Positions 44,342-54,568 are shown, counted from the first letter of the stretch. The stretch is DNA of 64,000 nt from Bacteroidota bacterium (GCA_020161535.1 JAIUNW010000010.1:1-64000), one strand, 5' to 3'. Numbers and translations: made by a program. The notes: generated from the sequence alone by a model not told the origin.

Positions 44342-47300
44342 ATGGAGCAAAAAAAGTACTGGCAAAGTTTCGGAGAGTTAACCAACTCTGCAGCACATCA
44401 GCAAAAAGCGCAGGACGAATTCAAGGAAGATCTTCCTTTCGATGGCTTCGACGCCCGTGGCCTGGAGCAGGCCGGCACACCACGTCGGGACTTCCTTAAA
44501 TATGTTGGCTTCAGCACGGCTGCCGCTGCTATTGCTGCCAGTTGCGAAATCCCCATCAAAAAAGCCGTTCCTTTCGTTAATCGTCCGTCGGAAATCATTC
44601 CCGGTATTGCAGACTACTATGCTACTACTTATGTAGCCGGTGGTGATGCTATTCCGGTACTGGCCAAGGTTCGCGACGGTCGCCCGATCAAACTCGAAGG
44701 CAATGATATGTGCACCTGGACCAAGGGCGGTACTTCTGCTCAGGTGCAGGCATCGGTGCTTGATTTGTACGATACGGCACGTGTTCGCTTTCCCCATGCA
44801 TCCGGTAAAGAGGTAAGTACTTTTGATGCATTCGATAAAATGGTAGACATGGCCCTGGCAGGTTTGGGCGGTGCACCATTGGTATTGCTTACTTCAACAG
44901 TTAACTCTCCTTCGGGCCGCCAGGTAATCAGTGAGTTTCTCGCCAAATTCCCCGGTAGCCGTCATGTACAATACGATGCCGTTTCTTACAGCGGTATGTT
45001 ACAGGCAAATGAAGCCACTTATGGCAAACGCGCCATTCCTTCTTTAGACTTTGCCAAAGCGAAAGTGATTGTGAGCCTGGGCGCTGATTTCCTCGCCACC
45101 TGGCTGAACCCGGTAGAGTTTCAACATGGTTATACGCAGGGTCGTAAAGTGAACCCGGCCAATCCGACCATGAGCAAACACTACCAGTTTGAGAGCATGA
45201 TGAGCATGACTGGCTCAAACGCCGATGAACGTTACACCCATCGCCCTTCTGAAACTGCGGCGGTGGCGGCCGGCATACTGGCAGCCCTTAGCGGACAGCC
45301 GGTAAATATCAGCAACGACCGACTCAAAAAAGGCATCGCCAAAGCGGCGTATGATTTGGCAAACAACAAAGGCGCCGCACTGGTGGTTTCGGGCAGCAAT
45401 GATGTAAATGTGCAGGTGCTGGTCAATGCCATCAACGAAACCATTGGCGCCAACGGTACTACGGTAAACTGGGCCAATCCCCTGCAGAACAAAGCGGGTA
45501 TTGACAGCGAACTGGCTACCCTGGTAAATGACATCAACAACGGAACCGTGGGTGGCTTGATCGTGATCGATGCCAACCCTGTATATAGTTATTTCGACGG
45601 CGAAAAACTGGCAGCCGCCCTGCCTAAACTGAAATTGTCGATTGCGCTGGTGGAGAAACTGGATGAAACCGCCAAACTCTGCAAATATGTTTTGCCGGTA
45701 CACCACTTCCTCGAAAGCTGGGGTGATGCGGAAATGAAGAGTGGGTATATCAGCCTGCTGCAACCCACCATCGCACCGCTTTTCAAAACCCGTCAATGGC
45801 AAGACAGCCTGTTGAAATGGAGTGGAAACGCCAGCAGCTACCATGAATTTCACAAAGCTTTCTGGTCTACCCGCCTCGGTGGAGAAGCCACTTACCTGAA
45901 AGCCTTGCAAGATGGTGTGATCGAACCCGGCGCCAACCTGGCTATTAGCACAGCGACCTTCAATGGAACTGCTGTAGCTACTGCAGTTGCGGCCGCCGTT
46001 GCACCAGCTAAAAAAGGAAATGTTACCGATAAAACAGCCGATGTGGAAGTGGTACTGTACCAAAAAGCGGGTATCGCCGATGGCCGCCACGCCAATAACC
46101 CCTGGCTGCAGGAAATGCCTGATCCTATTACAAGGGCCACCTGGGACAACTATATAATGATGTCACCCGCCCTGGGCAAGAAACTCCTGAAAATAGATAT
46201 CGCCGTTGATTCGCAGGCCGATAAATACGATGCCTTCCCCGAGAAGCCGGTGGTGAACCTGAAAATGGGCAACAAAAAAACCCTCAGCCTGCCGGTACTA
46301 TTGATTCCTGGTATGCAGGAAGACACAGTGGCGGTGGCGGTTGGTTATGGTCGCACAGCAGAATTTGGTAAGGCAAGTGCGGGTGTGGGACAGAACATGT
46401 ATCCCTTCGCTTCTTTGAATGGCACCACCATTTCTTATATCACAGCGGGCCAGATAGAAACGACCGATGGTAAGTATCCCATTGCTACCACGCAAACCCA
46501 TAATAAATACGAAGGGCGCCATGAAGTGATCAAAGAGATCACCCTGGCTTCGTTTCAGAAAGATCCCAAACAAATTATTGAAGCCCGTGCCAAAGAGCTG
46601 AAGCCCTGGGGCGGACTGGCGCATTATGAAGAAGACGGCACCATTTATCCCGTATTCGATAAGCCCGGTATCAAGTGGGGCATGAGCATCGACATGAACA
46701 GTTGTTACGGCTGCGGCGCCTGTGTGGTGGCTTGTACTGCCGAAAACAACGTAGCGGTGGTCGGCAAACCCGAAGTACTTCGCTGGCATGATATGCACTG
46801 GCTGCGGATTGACCGTTATTTCAGTGGCGACCCGCATGATGCCGAAAGCATTCAAACTGTTTTCCAACCCATGCTTTGTCAGCACTGCGACAATGCGCCT
46901 TGCGAAAACGTTTGTCCGGTGGCAGCAACCAACCACAGCAGCGAGGGCCTCAATCAAATGACCTATAACCGTTGTATCGGTACCCGCTACTGCGCGAATA
47001 ACTGTCCGTATAAAGTGCGCCGTTTCAACTGGGCTGATTATACCGGCGCAGATAGTTTCAAACACAACCAGGATATTTTCGAAGACAATGCGGCCATCAT
47101 GATGATGAACGAAGACCTCACCCGCATGGTGCTGAATCCGGATGTAACGGTGCGCAGCCGTGGTGTGATCGAGAAATGTTCTTTCTGTGTGCAGCGTTTG
47201 CAGGAAGGAAAACTGAAGGCCAAGAAAGCCGATCGTCCGCTGACCGATAAGGATGTAAAAACAGCTTGTCAGCAGGCTTGTGCGGCAGATGCGATCGTGT

Positions 47301-47515
47301 TTGGTAACGTGAACAATAGCCAGAGTGATATTTCGAAAACCAGAAAGGAGAATGAGCTTCGATTGTATTATGTGCAGGAGCAAATTCACGTGATGCCGAA
47401 TGTGAGCTATCTCGCCAAAGTGCGAAATACAGATCACATCAGTGAGCATGCCAGTGAAGAAGCTGTTTCGCACGAAAAAACAAAAGAAGCGAAACCAGAA
47501 GCAGAACATCACTAG
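44342..47515 (+). CDS. actB: Alternative complex III subunit B (molybdopterin-like and Fe-S domains)
   Basis: A 1057-residue protein. The Tat-type signal RRDFLKYVGFSTAAAAIAASC (at ~50-70, with a lipobox-like Cys) precedes a molybdopterin-oxidoreductase-like domain (~80-740), which in ACIII lacks the cofactor. A C-terminal ferredoxin domain (~780-1000) carries the cluster cysteines in CYGCGACVVACTAEN, CQHCDNAPCENVCP, CIGTRYCANNCP and CSFCVQRLQ. It oxidises menaquinol together with ActC. The 79-base gap from actA contains no promoter. Confidence 0.95.
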   Translation: MEQKKYWQSFGELTNSAAHQQKAQDEFKEDLPFDGFDARGLEQAGTPRRDFLKYVGFSTAAAAIAASCEIPIKKAVPFVNRPSEIIPGIADYYATTYVAGGDAIPVLAKVRDGRPIKLEGNDMCTWTKGGTSAQVQASVLDLYDTARVRFPHASGKEVSTFDAFDKMVDMALAGLGGAPLVLLTSTVNSPSGRQVISEFLAKFPGSRHVQYDAVSYSGMLQANEATYGKRAIPSLDFAKAKVIVSLGADFLATWLNPVEFQHGYTQGRKVNPANPTMSKHYQFESMMSMTGSNADERYTHRPSETAAVAAGILAALSGQPVNISNDRLKKGIAKAAYDLANNKGAALVVSGSNDVNVQVLVNAINETIGANGTTVNWANPLQNKAGIDSELATLVNDINNGTVGGLIVIDANPVYSYFDGEKLAAALPKLKLSIALVEKLDETAKLCKYVLPVHHFLESWGDAEMKSGYISLLQPTIAPLFKTRQWQDSLLKWSGNASSYHEFHKAFWSTRLGGEATYLKALQDGVIEPGANLAISTATFNGTAVATAVAAAVAPAKKGNVTDKTADVEVVLYQKAGIADGRHANNPWLQEMPDPITRATWDNYIMMSPALGKKLLKIDIAVDSQADKYDAFPEKPVVNLKMGNKKTLSLPVLLIPGMQEDTVAVAVGYGRTAEFGKASAGVGQNMYPFASLNGTTISYITAGQIETTDGKYPIATTQTHNKYEGRHEVIKEITLASFQKDPKQIIEARAKELKPWGGLAHYEEDGTIYPVFDKPGIKWGMSIDMNSCYGCGACVVACTAENNVAVVGKPEVLRWHDMHWLRIDRYFSGDPHDAESIQTVFQPMLCQHCDNAPCENVCPVAATNHSSEGLNQMTYNRCIGTRYCANNCPYKVRRFNWADYTGADSFKHNQDIFEDNAAIMMMNEDLTRMVLNPDVTVRSRGVIEKCSFCVQRLQEGKLKAKKADRPLTDKDVKTACQQACAADAIVFGNVNNSQSDISKTRKENELRLYYVQEQIHVMPNVSYLAKVRNTDHISEHASEEAVSHEKTKEAKPEAEHH

Positions 47516-47580
47516 AAAGAAACAAGGAACAAAAACCAACAAGCGGAAGGTGAGAACCGGAAGCTAAATGCTTAAAGGAT

Positions 47581-49023
47581 ATGTCAGCATTAAGATACGA
47601 ATCACAGGTAAGGAGTCCACTCGTAACGGGCGAGAAAACCTACCACCAGGTAACGGAAGACATCGTTCGGCCTATTGAGGGAGCGCCTACGCGACTCTGG
47701 AAGATCGGGTTGACGATCTCAGTTCTGCTGTTGTGCTTTGGTGCGTATTCGGTGTATCGTGAAGTGGTGTACGGTATTGGCGAATGGAACTTGAACAAGA
47801 CCATTGGTTGGGGTTGGGACATCACCAACTTCGTATGGTGGGTAGGTATTGGTCACGCGGGTACCCTGATCTCGGCCATCTTGTTGTTGTTTCGCCAGGG
47901 CTGGCGTACCGGTGTGAACCGCGCGGCAGAAGCGATGACCATTTTCGCGGTAATGTGCGCCGGTCAGTTCCCCATCTTCCACATGGGCCGGGTTTGGATG
48001 GCCTTCTTTGTAATGCCCTATCCCAATACAAGAGGTCCGCTGTGGGTGAACTTCAACTCGCCGCTGCTCTGGGACGTATTTGCGATCTCTACCTATTTCA
48101 CTGTATCACTTTTGTTCTGGTATTGCGGATTGTTGCCTGACCTGGCAACAGTACGGGATCGTGCGAAAGAAAAATGGCGCAAACGTTTATATGGTAACCT
48201 GGCCTTTGGTTGGACAGGTTCTACCAAACACTGGCAACGGCACGAAGCTTTGTCGCTTGTGTTGGCTGGCTTGAGTACGCCCCTCGTACTGTCGGTGCAC
48301 ACCATTGTATCGTTCGACTTCGCCACTTCGGTTATACCTGGCTGGCATACCACCATCTTCCCACCCTACTTTGTGGCTGGTGCTATCTTTTCCGGATTTG
48401 CCATGGTGCAAACCCTGCTGATCATTACCCGGAAAGTATTGAACCTGGAAGATTATATCACTATGGAGCACATCGAAGTAATGAACAAAGTAATTGTGCT
48501 GACGGGTTCCATTGTGGGTATTGCTTATATCACGGAGTTGTTCATTTCCTGGTACGGTCAAAACCCGTATGAAATGGCGGCCTTTAAAAACCGCTACGAC
48601 CTCAGTACACCGTATGCATGGAGTTACTATTTAATGATGAGTTGTAACGTAATTGCGCCTCAGTTCTTCTGGTTTAGAAAACTGCGTCGCAACCTGCTTT
48701 TCACGTTCTTCATGAGTATCATCGTAAACGTGGGTATGTGGTTCGAACGATTTGTGATTATCGTAACCTCGATTTACCGCGACTATATTCCCAGTAGCTG
48801 GAGTACTTATTATGCACCGACCATCTGGGAAGTTGGTTTCTATTTGGGAACCTTCGGTTTGTTCTTTACCTGCTTCTTCCTCTTCGCGAAATTCTTCCCG
48901 GTAATTGCGATTGCCGAGATCAAACATATCCTGAAGAAGAATGGCGAAAGCTATAAAGAGGCCATGGATAAAGAAGAGAATGAGTCAGTAGAGCAATTTG
49001 TTCATGAAAATGCGCACCACTAG
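47581..49023 (+). CDS. actC: Alternative complex III subunit C (NrfD-like quinol-oxidising membrane subunit)
   Basis: A 480-residue polytopic protein with about ten hydrophobic helices and typical ActC/NrfD passages: NFVWWVGIGHAGTLISAIL, GRVWMAFFVMPYPNTRGPLWVNFNSPLLWDVFA, VLSVHTIVSFDFATSVIPGWHTTIFPPYFVAGAIFSG. It carries the menaquinol site and, with ActF, possible proton routes. The gene starts 65 bases after actB and is followed 2 bases later by actD. Confidence 0.95.
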   Translation: MSALRYESQVRSPLVTGEKTYHQVTEDIVRPIEGAPTRLWKIGLTISVLLLCFGAYSVYREVVYGIGEWNLNKTIGWGWDITNFVWWVGIGHAGTLISAILLLFRQGWRTGVNRAAEAMTIFAVMCAGQFPIFHMGRVWMAFFVMPYPNTRGPLWVNFNSPLLWDVFAISTYFTVSLLFWYCGLLPDLATVRDRAKEKWRKRLYGNLAFGWTGSTKHWQRHEALSLVLAGLSTPLVLSVHTIVSFDFATSVIPGWHTTIFPPYFVAGAIFSGFAMVQTLLIITRKVLNLEDYITMEHIEVMNKVIVLTGSIVGIAYITELFISWYGQNPYEMAAFKNRYDLSTPYAWSYYLMMSCNVIAPQFFWFRKLRRNLLFTFFMSIIVNVGMWFERFVIIVTSIYRDYIPSSWSTYYAPTIWEVGFYLGTFGLFFTCFFLFAKFFPVIAIAEIKHILKKNGESYKEAMDKEENESVEQFVHENAHH

Positions 49024-49025
49024 TT

Positions 49026-49598
49026 ATGTCAGTAAAGAAATTCATAGTAGGCAGTTTTGACGACGAGAAAGTATTGTTTCCGGCGGTGAAGAAAGTGCGG
49101 AAAGCCGGCTACAAACTGCACGACGTGTACACGCCTTTTCCGATTCACGGATTGGACACCGCCATGGGCCTGCGCGATACCAGCCTGCATACTGCCGGCT
49201 TTATATATGGTATTACCGGAACCACCACGGCGCTGACATTCATGGGCTGGGTATTCACCAAAGACTGGCCGTTGAACATTGGCGGTAAGCCCCATTTCCC
49301 ATTGCCGGCCTTTATTCCGATTACGTTTGAGTTGACCGTTTTGTTCTCTGCCGTGGGCATGGTACTTACATTTTGTTATCTCTGCCAGTTGGCGCCCTTC
49401 GTGAAAAAACATCATTTCAGTTTGCGCGCTACCGACGACCAGTTTGTGATGGTGCTGGAAGTGAACAAACGCACCAATGAAGAAGACGCAAAAGCCTTTC
49501 TGGCGGCAGCCGGTGCCAAAGACATCAATGTACAAGAGGCAGAAGATGGCTGGTGGTTAGGCCGGTACGACAAAGAAGACATTTTAGTGAAAGGGTAA
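49026..49598 (+). CDS. actD: Alternative complex III subunit D (DUF3341)
   Basis: A 190-residue protein of the DUF3341 family: an N-terminal cytosolic part (KKFIVGSFDDEKVLFPAVKKVRKAGYKLHDVYTP, then FPIHGLDTAMG), two membrane helices (~60-80 and ~100-120), and a C-terminal domain ending EDGWWLGRYDKEDILVKG. ActD is a structural ACIII subunit. It begins 2 bases after actC and is followed 21 bases later by actE. Confidence 0.93.
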   Translation: MSVKKFIVGSFDDEKVLFPAVKKVRKAGYKLHDVYTPFPIHGLDTAMGLRDTSLHTAGFIYGITGTTTALTFMGWVFTKDWPLNIGGKPHFPLPAFIPITFELTVLFSAVGMVLTFCYLCQLAPFVKKHHFSLRATDDQFVMVLEVNKRTNEEDAKAFLAAAGAKDINVQEAEDGWWLGRYDKEDILVKG

Positions 49599-49619
49599 TA
49601 CTGAAAATAGTTAAGAAGA

Positions 49620-50285
49620 ATGAAGACAAATGCGATCATAGCCGTTGGAATAAGTGCCCTGGTTCTTGCAGCCTGCAGCGATGTTCGGCGCACGCCTGGT
49701 AAGGTGTATATGCCCGATATGGCTTATAGCCGCGCGATAGAAACCTATTCTGACGCCCGCGATTTACAAGCCGAAGGCATTAACTACACGGCCCTGCCGG
49801 TAGAAGGCACGGTGAGCCGCACCGACGATGCCATCTACCTGATGGTAAAAGATACGGTTGGCCTGCATGCAGCATCGGCCACCTGGGTGAATCCCGTGCC
49901 GCACCTGGATTCTGTGCAAGCCAAAGAAGCGGATCGTTTGTACATGATCAACTGTGCGATTTGTCACGGTGCGAAAATGGATGGCAATGGACCTTTGTTC
50001 AAAGATGGTTCGGGGCCGTTTACCGCGAAGCCTGCCAACCTGGTAAGCGATGCCAAGATCACAGCGCTTAGCGCAGGTACCCTTTTCGAAGTGCAGACTT
50101 ATGGCAAGAACGTGATGGGATCCTATGCATCGCAATTGTCGAACAAGCAACGCTGGATGATAGCTACCTATATCAAAAGCAAGCAGAGCGGTGAAACAGC
50201 CGCGCCAGCAGCCAGCGATAGTACGGCAACCAAACCAGCCGCTGCGGCCGCTGCACCTGCAAAAGAAAGCAGCGCGAAGAAATAA
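49620..50285 (+). CDS. actE: Alternative complex III subunit E, monoheme cytochrome c lipoprotein
   Basis: A 221-residue lipoprotein (lipobox LVLAAC, Cys at ~20) with one heme motif CAICH in MINCAICHGAKMDGNG (about residue 108) and the distal Met ligand region in KNVMGSYASQLSNKQRWMIATYI. The tail is Ala/Ser/Lys-rich low complexity (from ~190). It likely passes electrons onward to the oxidase. It starts 21 bases after actD. Confidence 0.93.
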   Translation: MKTNAIIAVGISALVLAACSDVRRTPGKVYMPDMAYSRAIETYSDARDLQAEGINYTALPVEGTVSRTDDAIYLMVKDTVGLHAASATWVNPVPHLDSVQAKEADRLYMINCAICHGAKMDGNGPLFKDGSGPFTAKPANLVSDAKITALSAGTLFEVQTYGKNVMGSYASQLSNKQRWMIATYIKSKQSGETAAPAASDSTATKPAAAAAAPAKESSAKK

Positions 50286-50324
50286 GGTTTAAAAAGAAAT
50301 TGACCAACGATAAATAGTTAGATA

Positions 50325-51542
50325 ATGGCTTTCAGAGAACAGTTTGAGATACCGGCGAAATACAAGATGTGGTCGATGATCCTGATGGGTGTTGGCGTAC
50401 TGGCCGTAGTAGTCGGTTATTTCTTGTATGGCACCGGCGATGAGCACGACAATTCCCGTTTCTGGGGAACCCTCTTGTTCAACAGCGTATTCTTTTTGCT
50501 GGTGGTGAATGCCGCCATGTTCTTCATTTGTGCCACCACCTTGGCGATGGGGGCCTTTCAAATGGCGTTCAGAAGAGTATCGGAAGCAATTGCCGCCGCG
50601 GTGGTTCCCTTGGGAATTATTTCCTGCGTGGTATTGCTCGCGTTGGTGCTTGGCCACAAACACCATATTTACCATTGGTTGAGCCCCGAGGGCGACAAGA
50701 TTCTGGAAGGGAAATCAGGTTTTCTGAATGCTACCTTTTTCATTGTGTGGACCATCCTCGCTATTGGCGGCTGGATTGGGCTGGGTTATAAAATGCGTGC
50801 AATCAGCAAAGAGATCGATGACCGCGACGGTCTTTCGGTAGAAGAGGGCAAAAAATATATCTGGAAGAATACTGTTTGGGCAGCTTTGTTCCTGGTATGG
50901 TTTGGCTTGACCGTAATGTCGACCGTTCCCTGGCTCTGGCTCATGAGCCTCGATGCGCACTGGTACAGCACCATGTATTCCTGGTACACTTTTGCGTCGA
51001 CCTTTGTGGCCGGTATTTCTTTGATCGCTTTGTTTGTGGTGTACCTGAAGAACCAGGGCTACCTCGAATTGGTGAACCACGAACACCTGCATGACCTGGG
51101 TAAGTTCATGTTTGCGTTTTCTATTTTCTGGACATACCTCTGGTTCAGCCAGTATATGCTGATCTGGTATGCGAATATCCCCGAAGAAGTGGTGTATTTC
51201 AAACACCGCGTGCAAGGTCCTTACCGCGGTATATTCTTCCTCAACCTGATTGTCAATTTTGTTGCGCCCCTGCTCATTATGATGCGCAGAAGCAGCAAAA
51301 GAAATTATACGCTGATCGTGTTTATGGCATCGTTGATCATTTGCGGTCACTGGCTCGACTTTTACCAGATGGTAATGGCCAGCCTTTCGAAAGAGCATGT
51401 GCGACTGAACCTCTACGATTTTGGTGTGGCCGCCGGTTTTGTGGGCCTGATCATGTGGAGCACAGGCAATGCCCTGACAAAACGTTCTTTGCTGGCGAAA
51501 AATCACCCCTTCTTCAAGGAGAGCATTATTCACCACGCCTGA
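50325..51542 (+). CDS. actF: Alternative complex III subunit F (ActC paralogue)
   Basis: A 405-residue membrane protein of about ten helices from MAFREQFEIPAKYKMWSMIL. Passages include LGHKHHIYHWLSPEGDKILEGKSGFLN, TVPWLWLMSLDAHWYSTMYSWYTFASTFV, and FWTYLWFSQYMLIWYANIPEE, which are strongly conserved in ActF. It packs beside ActC and is proposed to participate in proton movement. It starts 39 bases after actE; the coxB gene follows after 56 bases. Confidence 0.95.
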   Translation: MAFREQFEIPAKYKMWSMILMGVGVLAVVVGYFLYGTGDEHDNSRFWGTLLFNSVFFLLVVNAAMFFICATTLAMGAFQMAFRRVSEAIAAAVVPLGIISCVVLLALVLGHKHHIYHWLSPEGDKILEGKSGFLNATFFIVWTILAIGGWIGLGYKMRAISKEIDDRDGLSVEEGKKYIWKNTVWAALFLVWFGLTVMSTVPWLWLMSLDAHWYSTMYSWYTFASTFVAGISLIALFVVYLKNQGYLELVNHEHLHDLGKFMFAFSIFWTYLWFSQYMLIWYANIPEEVVYFKHRVQGPYRGIFFLNLIVNFVAPLLIMMRRSSKRNYTLIVFMASLIICGHWLDFYQMVMASLSKEHVRLNLYDFGVAAGFVGLIMWSTGNALTKRSLLAKNHPFFKESIIHHA

Positions 51543-51598
51543 TCCATCAACCTAACAAGCGTATTCATTAAAAAATTAGATTAAACTCGGCGAATAAC

Positions 51599-52663
51599 AT
51601 GTCAACACAATTAATCATGGCGATCCTGGCGTTGGGTTTCATTGTGGTCTTCCAGATCGCAAAAGCCAGCGAGTACGTGGCCGTGCTGAAGGGAGAAAAG
51701 AAGTCATTTGAACAGAACAACAAGATCAATGGTTTCCTGTTGCTGGCATTCCTGGTTCTGGGGCTGATTGGCGTTTACTGGTGCAATGAATTGCTGAAAG
51801 GCAAAATTTTGGGTGAAGCTGCTTCTGATCATGGCGAAAAAGTAGATGCCATGTTGCACATCACCCTGATATTGACGGGTATCGTGTTCTTCATTACCCA
51901 AATCCTGCTCTTTTGGTTTTCGTTCAAATACCAGTATTCTGAAAAGAGAAAGGCTTATTATTTCCCCCATAACAACACACTGGAATTGATTTGGACCGTG
52001 GTGCCCGCCATCACCCTCTTTATCCTGGTTGGTTTCGGATTGGTGTACTGGTCAAGAATCACCGGCGATGCACCGGCCAATGCCAATATTGTGGAGATTA
52101 CCGGCAAGCAGTTTGGTTGGATCTATCGCTATCCGGGTAAGGACAAAGTTTTCGGTAAGAAATATTACAAGAATATCAATGAAGGAAAGAACAACCAATT
52201 GGGGTTGCTCTGGGATGATAAAGCAGCGCAAGATGATATCGTATCGAATGAAGCCTTGTACATGGTTGTGAACAAGCCCATCAAACTGGTGATCAATAGC
52301 CGCGACGTGGTACACGATGTGGGCCTGGTGCATTTCCGCATGAAAATGGATGCGGTGCCCGGCACGCCCACCACCATGTGGTTCACGCCCAAGTTCACGA
52401 CCGAAGAAATGAAAAAGAAAACAGGTCGCGAAGATTTTGAATATGAGATTTCCTGCGACCAGATGTGTGGCAAGGGTCACTATTCGATGAAGGGAATTGT
52501 GAAAGTGGTAACAGCCGCTGAGTATGCACTTTGGCTTGCCAAGCAAAAACCTAACTATCAACAGGTTATGGCTGACCAGGCGCCTGCAGCAACACCCGCC
52601 GCTGCCGTTGACACGGTTAAAGCGACGGCTGCCGCAGCTACACATTCGGCAACAAACAATTAA
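51599..52663 (+). CDS. coxB: Cytochrome c oxidase subunit II (caa3-type, CuA)
   Basis: A 354-residue protein with three N-terminal hydrophobic segments (one more than the usual two) and a periplasmic cupredoxin domain (~165-330). The CuA ligands are complete: His in VVHDVGLVHF, and CDQMCGKGHYSMKG supplying C-x3-C, His and Met. Residues after ~310 are an Ala/Pro/Thr-rich tail without a heme motif, so the c-heme found at the end of some caa3 subunit II proteins is absent; ActE or ActA probably supplies the electrons. Confidence 0.94.
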   Translation: MSTQLIMAILALGFIVVFQIAKASEYVAVLKGEKKSFEQNNKINGFLLLAFLVLGLIGVYWCNELLKGKILGEAASDHGEKVDAMLHITLILTGIVFFITQILLFWFSFKYQYSEKRKAYYFPHNNTLELIWTVVPAITLFILVGFGLVYWSRITGDAPANANIVEITGKQFGWIYRYPGKDKVFGKKYYKNINEGKNNQLGLLWDDKAAQDDIVSNEALYMVVNKPIKLVINSRDVVHDVGLVHFRMKMDAVPGTPTTMWFTPKFTTEEMKKKTGREDFEYEISCDQMCGKGHYSMKGIVKVVTAAEYALWLAKQKPNYQQVMADQAPAATPAAAVDTVKATAAAATHSATNN

Positions 52664-52693
52664 TTTAGACGTACCGTTTATAAACAGATTACA

Positions 52694-54514
52694 ATGAGTC
52701 ACGAAGCAAGCCTGCACAGAGAAGTGGTTACTACGCATGAGGTTCATCATGATGAGCATCATGGGCATCACCACCAGGAGACTTTCATCACCAAATATGT
52801 CTTCAGCCAGGACCATAAAATGATTGCCAAACAGTTCCTGATAACGGGTATTATTTGGGCGATTATCGGCGGACTTTTCTCTGTTCTCTTCCGTTTACAA
52901 TTGGGTTATCCCGACCAGAGTTTCCCGATTCTGGAAGATATTCTTGGTAGCAAATGGGCAGCAGGCGGTAAGATCCAGCCCGAGTTTTACTATGCGCTGG
53001 TAACCATGCACGGAACGGTGCTGGTGTTCTTTGTATTGACGGCAGGTTTGTCAGGTACTTTTGCGAACCTTTTGATTCCTTTGCAAGTAGGCGCGCGCGA
53101 CATGGCTTCGCCGCTGATGAATATGCTTAGCTACTGGTTCTTCTTCATCGCCAGTATTGTAATGATCGCTTCTTTGTTTGTGCAGACAGGTCCCGCGAGC
53201 GGTGGCTGGACGGCTTATCCGCCGCTGAGCGCCTTGGGCGATGCGTCTGAAGGATCGAAAACCGGAATGGATCTCTGGCTGGTGGCGATGGCATTGTTTG
53301 TGGTATCGCAGTTGCTGGCCGGTTTGAACTATATTTCTACCATTCTTAACCTGCGTACCAAGGGTATGGCGATGACAAGACTGCCGCTGACCATTTGGGC
53401 GCTGTTCTTTACCGCAGTACTGGGTGTATTGAGCTTCCCGGTATTGTTCTCCGGTTTCATCTTATTGCTGTTCGACCGCCACGCGGGCACCAGCTTCTAC
53501 CTCTCTGATATCTTCCTGGCCAGCACGCAGAAAGCCCTGCCGAACGAAGGCGGATCTGCCATCTTGTACCAGCACTTGTTCTGGTTCCTGGGTCACCCGG
53601 AAGTGTATATCATCCTGTTGCCAGCGATGGGTATGGTGTCAGAAATTTTGACCACCAATGCACGCAAACCCATCTTCGGTTATATGGCGATGGTCGGTTC
53701 TATGTTTGCGATTGCCATCCTGGCCTTCCTGGTATGGGCGCACCATATGTTTGTAACCGGTATGAATCCTTTCTTGGGATCTGTGTTTGTGTTGCTCACC
53801 CTGCTCATTGCCGTGCCTTCGGCCATCAAAGTGTTCAACTGGCTGACAACCCTCTGGCGCGGTAACCTGCGGTTTACACCAGGTATGCTTTTCGCGATTG
53901 GTTTTGTAAGCTTTTTCATTTCTGGTGGTTTGACAGGTATTTTTGTAGGTAACTCTACCATTGATATCCACCTGCACGATACCATGTTTGTGATCGCGCA
54001 CTTCCACATTGTAATGGGTGTGGCATCGTTCTTCGGCATGTTTGCCGGTGTGTACCACTGGTTCCCGAAAATGTATGGCCGTTACATGAATAATACGCTT
54101 GCTTATATTCACTTTTGGATTACGCTGATCGGTGCCTACCTGATCTTCTGGCCCATGCACTACGAAGGGTTGGCGGGTATGCCAAGAAGGTATTTGGATG
54201 TGAGCGGCTGGGTGAGCTTTAACCAGTTCAGCGGACTCAACCGGTTTATTTCCATCGTGTCTATCATTGTATTTGCGGTGCAGTTGTTGTTTGTGTTCAA
54301 CTTCTTCTATTCCATTTTCAAAGGAAGAAGGGTACGTACACAGAACCCCTGGGGTTCCAATACCCTGGAGTGGACAACGCCCATCAATCCTGGTCACGGT
54401 AACTGGGAAGGAGAGATACCTGAAGTACATCGTTGGGCCTATGATTACGGTAAAGACGGAAGAGATTTTATTCCGCAAACGGAGCCGGTGGGTAAGAATG
54501 AAAGTAGTCACTAA
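52694..54514 (+). CDS. coxA: Cytochrome c oxidase subunit I
   Basis: A 606-residue heme-copper oxidase core with 12 or more helices. Heme and CuB ligands are visible: YYALVTMHGTVLVFF (low-spin heme His), FLGHPEVYIILLPAMG (CuB His and cross-linked Tyr), VWAHHMFVTGM (two CuB His), and HDTMFVIAHFHIVMG (heme His pair). A His-rich N-terminus (EVHHDEHHGHHHQE, ~18-31) is unusual and may bind metal. It is the last gene before a strong terminator at 54517. Confidence 0.96.
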   Translation: MSHEASLHREVVTTHEVHHDEHHGHHHQETFITKYVFSQDHKMIAKQFLITGIIWAIIGGLFSVLFRLQLGYPDQSFPILEDILGSKWAAGGKIQPEFYYALVTMHGTVLVFFVLTAGLSGTFANLLIPLQVGARDMASPLMNMLSYWFFFIASIVMIASLFVQTGPASGGWTAYPPLSALGDASEGSKTGMDLWLVAMALFVVSQLLAGLNYISTILNLRTKGMAMTRLPLTIWALFFTAVLGVLSFPVLFSGFILLLFDRHAGTSFYLSDIFLASTQKALPNEGGSAILYQHLFWFLGHPEVYIILLPAMGMVSEILTTNARKPIFGYMAMVGSMFAIAILAFLVWAHHMFVTGMNPFLGSVFVLLTLLIAVPSAIKVFNWLTTLWRGNLRFTPGMLFAIGFVSFFISGGLTGIFVGNSTIDIHLHDTMFVIAHFHIVMGVASFFGMFAGVYHWFPKMYGRYMNNTLAYIHFWITLIGAYLIFWPMHYEGLAGMPRRYLDVSGWVSFNQFSGLNRFISIVSIIVFAVQLLFVFNFFYSIFKGRRVRTQNPWGSNTLEWTTPINPGHGNWEGEIPEVHRWAYDYGKDGRDFIPQTEPVGKNESSH

Positions 54515-54516
54515 AG

Positions 54517-54549
54517 AAACAATGCCCTGTCTTAGGCAGGGCATTGTTT
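54517..54549 (+). terminator. Strong intrinsic terminator after coxA
   Basis: AAACAATGCCCTG (54517-54529) and CAGGGCATTGTTT (54537-54549) form a perfect 13-bp stem with a 7-base loop and T4 at the end. It lies 3 bases after the coxA stop, between coxA and cyoE. It could attenuate transcription so that the downstream assembly genes are made at a lower level than the core subunits. Confidence 0.85.
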
Positions 54550-54568
54550 TCAAGCCATAGTTTGAATA

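Noticed and set aside
46298-47542. 414-residue minus-strand frame opposite actB
   Set aside because: Antisense shadow of a conserved gene with His/Ile/Phe-rich composition and no recognisable domain; the same holds for 45215-46090.
50715-51536. 273-residue minus-strand frame opposite actF
   Set aside because: Low-complexity His/Gln-rich antisense sequence of a conserved membrane protein.
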